Assembly: GCA_937922595.1 (NCBI GenBank)
Contig: CALAIY010000038.1
Span: 1 to 58,929, forward strand
Source of the DNA: an uncultured Verrucomicrobiales bacterium
GTDB lineage: Bacteria; Verrucomicrobiota; Verrucomicrobiia; Verrucomicrobiales; DEV007
Length of the DNA stretch: 58,929 nucleotides
Direction: 5' to 3'
Shown: piece by piece, positions 53,643 to 58,929 of the stretch
Position numbering within the stretch: position 1 is the stretch's first letter
Layout: each line of letters starts with the position of its first letter
The notes under the pieces: model-generated
Told to the model about the DNA's origin: nothing
The model's database searches: none
What the model saw: the letters and a program-made list of their open reading frames with translations, nothing else
Program-made: the position numbers and the translations under genes

Positions 53643-55437
53643 CGACCCGAGCGAACCCGAACCCGAAGACGGAGATTCACCAAATGAATCCGGGAAAACA
53701 GCCGTCCCCCCAGTCGAGATCCGCACCGCACACACGCGGCCCCCCATCGAATCCTGGCTCACCCGCCCCCGTGCCCTCTTCATCATCTTCCTCCTCTGGG
53801 CCTTCGTCTATCTACCCGGCCTAGGCACCCAGGAACTCAAAGGCGAAGAAGCCCGCCGCATCCTGCCCGCCCGCACCATGCTCCAAAGCGGCGATTACAT
53901 CCTCCCTCAAATCGGAGGCCAGCCTTACAACCGCAAGCCCCCACTCATCAACTGGGCCGTCGCCGCAAGCTTCAAGCTCACCGGCACCCAAAACGAATGG
54001 ACCGCCCGCGCCCCCTCCGCCATCTTCATTCTCATCCTCGGCCTCGGAATTACCTGCGCCGGCAGCGCCCTAGCCAAGTCACCGCTAGTCGGCATACTCG
54101 CCGCCATCTTCCTGCTCACCAGCGCCGCCATCTTCGACAAAGGCAGGCTCGCTGAAATCGAGCCCCTCTACATCGCCTGCACCGCCCTCGCCTTCGGCAC
54201 TTGGTCCGCCTCCTGGGTAAACAAGGGAAACCCCTGGATCACCTGGTTCCTCCCCGGCATCTTCCTCGGCCTCGGAATGCTCGCCAAAGGCCCCGTCCAC
54301 CTCCTCTTCTACTACGCACCCGTCTGCTGGTGCCTCGCCCTAAGCAACCGCTGGAAACAACTCATCAGCCGTGAGCACCTCGCCAGCCTCATCCCCCTCA
54401 TCGCCCCCGTCACCATCTGGGGCTCCATGGTCTCAAAGCGCACCCAAGAAATCTCATCCACCGCCCCCAAATCCAGCGACGTCTGGCTCGATCAACTCAT
54501 CGGCAGGCTCGCCCCGGAAAACTTCGAAGTCCTCTCCTGGATCTTCACCCCCTTCGAAGTCCTCATCAATTTCCTCCCCTGGTTCCTCCTCCTCCTCGTC
54601 TTTCTCTACCGCCTCCGCGCCATACGCCGCAATGGCGCACCACTCGGCACCTTCACCGACGAACGAGACTCCCCGCGCCTCAAGCAATGGGTACGCGGCA
54701 CCGCCTGGGGCACCGGCATCACCGCCCTCATCATCACCCTCCTCCCCAGCTCCGAAGCCCGCTACGCCGACCCCGGACTCCCCGCCCTCGCCCTCCTCCT
54801 CGCCCTCGCCGTCGCCCGCCTCAATCCCCAGGAAAAACCCGACCGCGACGTCCTCCTCGGCTGGCGCAGCATCAACCGCGTCCTCCTCGCCCTCGCCGCC
54901 GCCATCCTTCTCTGCCTCCCCCCCGTCACCCTGCTCGCCATCAGCTGGGAATTTAATTCCGCCGCCTGGTTCGCCCTCGGCTGCATCGATTGCGTCCTCC
55001 TCATCGCCCTCGGCTTCATCCTCGCAAGGCGCGGCACCCCCGCCACCCAAGCCATCGCCTCCGCCTGCCTCGCCTCAAGCATCGCCATCCTCTACGCCGC
55101 CGCCGTCCTCCCCGCCGCCAAAGCCGAAGACGACGTCCGCCCAATAGGCAAAGAAATCGCCGCCGCCCTCCCCCAAGACGCCCAGCTCTGTATCCTCAGC
55201 CCCGGCATCCGCCCCTTCCTCTTCTATCTAGCCCCCGGCTACACCGAAACCACCCGCTCCTCAGAAATCCCCGAAGGAACCACCCACATCCTCACCCCAA
55301 GAAGAGTCTTCCAGGAAAAACTCCTCCTCCCACACTTCGCAGCCCTCGCCCCAAAAGAACTCCTCGGCATCACCGACAAGCGGGACGAAGACTTCGTCCT
55401 CCTCCAACTAGGCGGCGAAGATATAGAAGAAGAATAG
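53590..55437 (+). CDS. GT39/ArnT-like membrane glycosyltransferase
   Basis: A protein of up to 615 residues with about ten to eleven membrane helices, resembling ArnT/PMT dolichol- or undecaprenyl-phosphate-sugar-dependent transferases. The family signature after the first helix is partly visible: GLGTQELKGEEARRILPARTMLQSGDYILP (acid-rich first loop with Glu-Glu). It transfers sugars to lipid A, protein or other acceptors, and the substrate is not known. The frame opens at GTG 53590, overlapping lnt by 53 bases. A TTG at 53632 would give an 11-base overlap and may be the real start. The C-rich composition is extreme. Confidence 0.85.
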   Translation: MCLTPAGETARINNLKNSDPSEPEPEDGDSPNESGKTAVPPVEIRTAHTRPPIESWLTRPRALFIIFLLWAFVYLPGLGTQELKGEEARRILPARTMLQSGDYILPQIGGQPYNRKPPLINWAVAASFKLTGTQNEWTARAPSAIFILILGLGITCAGSALAKSPLVGILAAIFLLTSAAIFDKGRLAEIEPLYIACTALAFGTWSASWVNKGNPWITWFLPGIFLGLGMLAKGPVHLLFYYAPVCWCLALSNRWKQLISREHLASLIPLIAPVTIWGSMVSKRTQEISSTAPKSSDVWLDQLIGRLAPENFEVLSWIFTPFEVLINFLPWFLLLLVFLYRLRAIRRNGAPLGTFTDERDSPRLKQWVRGTAWGTGITALIITLLPSSEARYADPGLPALALLLALAVARLNPQEKPDRDVLLGWRSINRVLLALAAAILLCLPPVTLLAISWEFNSAAWFALGCIDCVLLIALGFILARRGTPATQAIASACLASSIAILYAAAVLPAAKAEDDVRPIGKEIAAALPQDAQLCILSPGIRPFLFYLAPGYTETTRSSEIPEGTTHILTPRRVFQEKLLLPHFAALAPKELLGITDKRDEDFVLLQLGGEDIEEE

Positions 55438-55516
55438 GCGGTTTCCTCATGAAATAAGGATCCGTTTTGAAATAAGTTGAACGAACGCAACTTCGATTCA
55501 ATAGCTATATGTATAA

Positions 55517-56544
55517 TATTTAGAAGTAGGAATTGCCGCCAGGTTCAAGAGTCTCGAACTAACTTTCAATGAGAGAACCCGACGTATCTGGGCCGGTGCA
55601 GAAGCACTATCCGCCGGCAGAGGTGGTGTCACCGCGGTGAGCCGAGTCACAGGTATGTCACGTACCACGACCTACCAGGGTATCAGCGAGATCGAGAACC
55701 CGGAAAGCTCCGTCCCACCGGGTATGCAACGGAACACCGGTGCAGGGAGGAAGCCGGTCACCGAAACGAGCCAGGGGCTACTCGATGATCTCAACGCCCT
55801 GATTGACCCAGCGACCCGGGGCGACCCGGAATCTGCACTACGCTGGACATGTAAAAGCCTTCGGAGCCTGTCCGCAGAGCTGGGCGAGAGAGGACACAAG
55901 ATCAGCCACCAGGTAGTCGGTAGCCTCGAAGAAAAAAGAATTCATCGGGAAGTTCAAAAATGCAGGTAGGGAATGGCACCCCCAAGGGATGCCCGAGGAA
56001 GTGGGGGGCTACGACATCGGACGCAACCAGGGGTGGGTGAACGTAGGTATGGACAAGGATACGGCGGAGTTCGCCGTCGAATCGATACGCCGCTGGTGGA
56101 GGAGCGCAGGGGCAGAGAGCTACCCTGAAGCAAAACAGATTGTGATCACCGCAGACGGTGGCGGCAGCAACGGGAGCCGAGTGAGACTCTGGAAACAACA
56201 GCTCCAGGAATTCAGCAACGAAATCGGAATAGATATTACGGTCTCGCACTTCCCGCCGGGAACCGGGGACGAGCAAGTGGGACAAGATAGAGCACCGGCT
56301 GTTTAGCTACATAAGCATGAACTGGAGGGGGCGACCGCTCACGAGCTTCGAGACGGTGCTCAACCTGATATCATCAACAACGACCACTGCCGGGCTCAGC
56401 GTGGAGGCGCAGCTAGATGATAACAAATATCCAACCGGGATCAAAGTGACAGCAGCGCAAATGCGAATGATCGAAATAGAACGTAACAAGTTCCATGCTG
56501 AATGGAACTACACAATCAAACCGAAACCTATCCTCGATCTGTAG
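55517..56544 (+). pseudogene. ISAzo13-like transposase, degenerate
   Basis: Three pieces in different frames align with an ISAzo13-type DDE transposase. Piece one (from about 55517) has ERTRRIWAGAEALSAGRGG, then an HTH, GAGRKPVTE and DPATRGDPESALRWTCKS. A frame change at 55918-55935 joins KKKEFIGKFKNAGREW to the earlier helix with roughly 45 codons missing. The DDE core ITADGGGSNGSRVRLWK follows. A 7-base insertion (56265-56271) breaks the frame in PPGT-SKW, after which MNWRGRPLTSFE and NKFHAEWNYTIKP complete the end. No in-frame start is seen, and terminal repeats were not found. It is a dead element. Confidence 0.85.
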
Positions 56545-56551
56545 GACCTAT

Positions 56552-56940
56552 TTAGGAACGACTCCTAATGTTACCGGTTGAGTCAGTATTGTTTGTCGGA
56601 TCTGCGTGCGTGTATAGATATTTGTGTAGCGAGAGCGATTCGTCAGTTCTACCCGCCTAGGTGTCCAAGTTACGGAACCTCCCGATATTAGGATCATTGT
56701 AGCGAGCTCGAAGGTAGTAATGGCCGAGGTCAGCGTCGAACTGCTCCCCAGTCTAGCGGTAGGCGTTTTCGGCGGTTCCGGTGACCGCTAGATCGATGCC
56801 GAAGGCGTCGTAGCTGTAGAAGTGCTGCTCCCAGTCACCCAGGGCGGTTTCTCGCTGGTCTATCGCGATGAGGTCGTGGCCGAAGTGGTAATCGCACACA
56901 CCCAGTACGAGTTTCGTAGGGGTGGGGGCGATTTTTCCTA
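56552..56940 (-). pseudogene. RHS-repeat core remnant (C-terminal core, no tip)
   Basis: On the minus strand the segment reads like the end of an RHS core: GHDLIAIDQ, HFYSYDAFG, GTAENAYR-TGEQFDADLG, HYYLRARYNDPNIGRF and LHKYLYTHADP. Two in-frame TAG codons (56755-56753 and 56659-56657) sit where Tyr is normally found. The core ends NNTDSTGN, the point at which RHS tips begin, then runs into a TAA at 56554. The upstream part of the RHS gene is absent. It lies convergent to, and 7 bases from, the transposase remnant, which may have removed the tip. It is non-functional. Confidence 0.85.
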
Positions 56941-57115
56941 GTGCTTCCAGGGCTTGCGACGGGATTTCGTAGGCGAATTTTTCGCGGGCGCGATTTTTTC
57001 CCAGGAGCGTTTTTCGCAGGGGGGATGCGTTTTTTTGGGACGCGGTTCTGTGATCGTGTAGCCCATTCGTCGGGTGCTTTTTAGCGGCTTAAGAGCGGCT
57101 AAAGGAACGAAGGTT

Positions 57116-57358
57116 TTAGCCGTAGATGTCACCTCGTGTGCCGATGTGGGACACGTAGATCAGCAGGGTGGGAGGCTCGTCGTCCTGGTCGAGGAGCTTG
57201 AAGATGACGCGGTATTCACCGACGCGCAGGCGGTAGCGGTCTGCCCATTTCCCTTGCATCAGGTTGACGTTGTGGTGCTCGGAGGGGTCGTCCATCGCGG
57301 CAAGCTCGTCGATGGCGTCGATGGCGTCGAGGACTTGGACGACCCTGTTTTGGGGCAT
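57116..57358 (-). CDS. RelE/ParE-type toxin (start uncertain)
   Basis: The RelE-like toxin shows GKWADRYRLRVGEYRVIFKLLD, the conserved catalytic-region strand and Arg residues of ribosome-dependent mRNA interferases. The coordinates start at the only ATG (80 residues). The same frame extends upstream with family-like residues (HKIDFHKRAQKALKR) to about 57406, where the codon is GTA rather than GTG/ATG. The true start may thus be non-standard or lost. It overlaps or follows the antitoxin gene, as in relBE operons. Confidence 0.8.
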   Translation of the reverse strand: MPQNRVVQVLDAIDAIDELAAMDDPSEHHNVNLMQGKWADRYRLRVGEYRVIFKLLDQDDEPPTLLIYVSHIGTRGDIYG

Positions 57359-57393
57359 CCGTTTGAGCGCTTTTTGCGCTCGTTTGTGGAAGT

Positions 57394-57627
57394 CTATTTT
57401 GTGTACCCGAACTCGCGTCTGACTTCTTCCATGCTGGCGAATGCTTCTTTGTTCCCGGCGGCGAGGTCGGCTTCGGCCTCGAGGATTCCTTCCTCTTCTT
57501 CTTTGGTGAGGTCGAGGCCGTAGGCTTCGACGAACTCTATGTATTTAGAGTACGGGATTACGACCTCGGTGGGCTTGCCCTCGCGGTTGTAGTGGATCGT
57601 TTCGGCTTCAAGTGCGATCACGCTCAT
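57394..57627 (-). CDS. RelB/Phd-type antitoxin
   Basis: The 77-residue protein begins MSVIALEAETIHYNREGKP and is acidic in its second half (LTKEEEEGILEAEADLA), the usual layout of an antitoxin with an N-terminal DNA-binding/dimer part and a C-terminal toxin-binding helix. It stops at 57394, within or next to the toxin gene's N-terminal codons. Together they form a type II toxin-antitoxin module. Confidence 0.8.
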   Translation of the reverse strand: MSVIALEAETIHYNREGKPTEVVIPYSKYIEFVEAYGLDLTKEEEEGILEAEADLAAGNKEAFASMEEVRREFGYTK

Positions 57628-58070
57628 GTTTTATTCTAGTGCGTTTTGGGGGCTTTGTCTTCCGGTTCTTGAGCGCTCGGGTGGGATGCTCGGTAGACGG
57701 ATCGAAGGTGCTCGATTAAGACAGCGGTGTAGATGGCGGTTGGTGGTTTGCAGTCGTAAGCTGTGGGCTCGCGCCCACTGGCGCGGGGAAGAACGCTGAA
57801 GACTAGCCCGCGCAGGCCGAAGGGCGGGGCACACGAGGCCGGGACACCACGCGGCCTGCGGGAACTCGGCAGCGGGCTTTTATGAATATGATCCACCAAC
57901 GGAATCGGGTGCGCGCCGCAGCCTCCTTTGGCCACCGGTTCGATGGGGGATTCGGGCGCTCGGTGCCTAACTTTAAGTCGGAAGCGCGAGGGAAGCGGGG
58001 ATTAACTCACCGGCGGAGATACCTACGATATCATATTACGTTTCCTGGGGCCATTTCCGTTTTCCTAGCT
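57628..58070. other. Intergenic stretch with GC-rich hairpins in the decayed right end
   Basis: 443 bases with no gene I can support. A 6-bp hairpin with a 4-base loop occurs at 57773-57788 (stem GTGGGC/GCCCAC). A GC-rich region (57790-57880) gives way to AT-rich sequence from about 58020. A frame on the minus strand at 57636-57935 has odd composition and no similarity. Confidence 0.45.
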
Positions 58071-58367
58071 CTAACTGAACAATACGTGAATCATATTATT
58101 TTCATCTAGTGAAAAACTAAAGGTGGTTTTGTAAGGTTCGGCATCTGCGCAGAATGTAACCCAATGAACGCCGTCTTTGGTTGCCATGATGCTAACTCTT
58201 GATTGATCGGTGAAACCTTCAAATTTGAGGTTAATTTTTCCGCCTATCGTAAATATTTTAGAAATCTGACAATCGTTGCCGTTGGTTTCAGGAATTTGTT
58301 CAAGTGTACCAAGAACCGTTTCCGAATTGGATCGTCGATCAAATGCCATTACGTCGATTTTTATCAT
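58071..58367 (-). CDS. Candidate immunity protein for the ART toxin
   Basis: A 98-residue protein of unknown family starting MIKIDVMAFDRRSNSETVLG. Its ATG overlaps the stop of the upstream toxin-like gene by four bases (ATGA), the usual arrangement for a toxin with a neutralising partner. The composition is mildly acidic with beta-like alternation (GKINLKFEGF, RVSIMATKDGVHWV). The immunity role is inferred only from position. Confidence 0.6.
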   Translation of the reverse strand: MIKIDVMAFDRRSNSETVLGTLEQIPETNGNDCQISKIFTIGGKINLKFEGFTDQSRVSIMATKDGVHWVTFCADAEPYKTTFSFSLDENNMIHVLFS

Positions 58368-58837
58368 GGGGTCATAAGGTTTGGTCCAATGGTGATAGGG
58401 CTAACAGGAACGGGGATACCTGGAAGAGAAGGTCTGTAAAAGAAATTGGGGAATCCTGGGCTCGGAATCCGAATGAAATCCCTTTTTCTAAGTGCCACAA
58501 ACCAGCTGACATCGCGATTGGCTGCACCACCGTAAAATAATGCTGAAAGCTCGCGCTGTGTCAGAGAAGGTGACCATGGTGAGATGTCTGATGCATATGC
58601 TCCGGGGGGGAAGACTGCGGTCGTTCCTGTGAATTTGGGTGTCGCTATCATTGCGTGAGTGAATCCGATCAATGCTGCAGATGCTTTATCTGTGTAGTGA
58701 AATAAGATCGATTCCGCGCCCGCTCTTCTTTTGACTCGCGCTTGGGTCTTTGCTCGTGCTTGAGCTAGTTCCCGAGCAAAAGGGGTCACAAAAGGGGTCA
58801 GGAGACGCAGAATGATATTTGAGCTTTTTCTGCTCAA
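58364..58837 (-). CDS. HYD1-type ADP-ribosyltransferase-like toxin domain (fragment)
   Basis: A 157-residue frame beginning at TTG 58837 and probably the C-terminal end of a larger toxin. The Tox-ART-HYD1-like core is visible: LFHYTDKASAALIG, PPGAYASDISPW and ALFYGGAANRDVSWFVAL, matching LYHYT, GPGVYLTD and the following Phe-rich strand of that family. The C-terminus PGIPVPVSPITIGP is Pro-rich, as in related tips. The upstream part is lost at the window edge or by rearrangement, and a 12-base tandem repeat lies in its N-terminal part. It would ADP-ribosylate a target molecule. Activity is uncertain. Confidence 0.65.
   Translation of the reverse strand: MSRKSSNIILRLLTPFVTPFARELAQARAKTQARVKRRAGAESILFHYTDKASAALIGFTHAMIATPKFTGTTAVFPPGAYASDISPWSPSLTQRELSALFYGGAANRDVSWFVALRKRDFIRIPSPGFPNFFYRPSLPGIPVPVSPITIGPNLMTP
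58777..58800. repeat. 12-base tandem direct repeat
   Basis: Two perfect copies of CAAAAGGGGTCA lie head to tail. They fall in the N-terminal part of the toxin fragment (reading TPFVTPF). The GGGGTCAGG context resembles ends seen near REP-associated transposases, which would explain the truncation. That link is a guess. Confidence 0.6.
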
Positions 58838-58929
58838 TCATTGGAGATCTTCATGTAAATTTTTTTGAGCTTTTTCTCCTTGTCTATTCTTGCCTCTATC
58901 ATTCTTGCGCCACGGCTCACGCCTGCCGG

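Noticed and set aside
57636-57935. 99-residue frame on the minus strand
   Set aside because: It is Pro/Arg-rich with no known similarity, in a decayed zone with hairpins.
57960-57985. Integron attC-like core (GCCTAAC) near 57970
   Set aside because: There is no complementary partner core at the right distance and no cassette structure.
1-58929. CRISPR array
   Set aside because: No run of regularly spaced direct repeats was found; only the single 12-base tandem repeat at 58777.

Overview
The window looks like chromosomal DNA of a Verrucomicrobiota bacterium. This is inferred from gene content: a di-heme-motif cytochrome/SUMF1 protein, a Gfo/Idh oxidoreductase paired with a sugar-isomerase-like TIM barrel, a large HEVGH metalloprotease, a six-repeat ribosomal protein S1, and many genes with no visible Shine-Dalgarno sequence. 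No rRNA is present. One tRNA-Gln(UUG) is present. I see no CRISPR array.

Layout: (1) 1-12.7 kb holds housekeeping and membrane genes: a truncated ABC exporter, SanA-like DUF218, CPBP protease, RlmI-type methyltransferase, DMT transporter, cytochrome-SUMF1 protein, dnaB, rplI, a thioredoxin-fold protein, a secreted double-psi-barrel-like protein, a monothiol glutaredoxin and an MscS-like channel. A PfkB-family sugar kinase follows at 12.7-13.6 kb. (2) 13.9-27.2 kb is a compact biosynthetic locus. A nitrilase-family hydrolase, a 3657-residue hybrid PKS/NRPS and a phosphopantetheinyl transferase overlap by 4 bases each, and a winged-helix regulator is divergent from them. (3) 27.2-31.0 kb is an unusual chaperone set: an FHA/coiled-coil protein whose C-terminus resembles GrpE, a lid-less Hsp70, and a small basic protein with a possible degenerate J-like segment. 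FtsK lies upstream. (4) 34-42 kb holds DUF2064, manA, an ACT protein, tRNA-Gln, rpsA, sugar catabolism genes, a secreted esterase and a SET-domain protein. (5) 42-50 kb holds a metalloprotease and the run RlmK-like, hisD, plsC, zinc-ribbon protein, Rrf2. (6) 50-55.4 kb is a plus-strand set: phosphohexomutase, lnt and a GT39-type glycosyltransferase. It is strongly C-rich, unlike the G-rich plus strand to the left. (7) 55.4-58.9 kb is a decayed mobile/toxin zone: a broken ISAzo13-like transposase, an RHS core remnant, a RelE/antitoxin pair, and an ADP-ribosyltransferase-like (HYD1-type) toxin fragment with a candidate immunity gene.

How it fits together: the megasynthase order FkbH-ACP-KS-AT-ACP-AMT-C-A-PCP-TE predicts a glyceryl starter, one malonate extension, transamination of the beta-keto group, amide bond formation with one amino acid, and hydrolytic release. 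The product would be a small polar beta-amino-acyl amino acid. The phosphopantetheinyl transferase would arm its three carrier domains. The FHA/GrpE-like protein and truncated Hsp70 are the other candidate for a little-described system.

All calls were made by reading the translated sequence. No database search was possible, and starts were chosen from family length, spacing and overlap.
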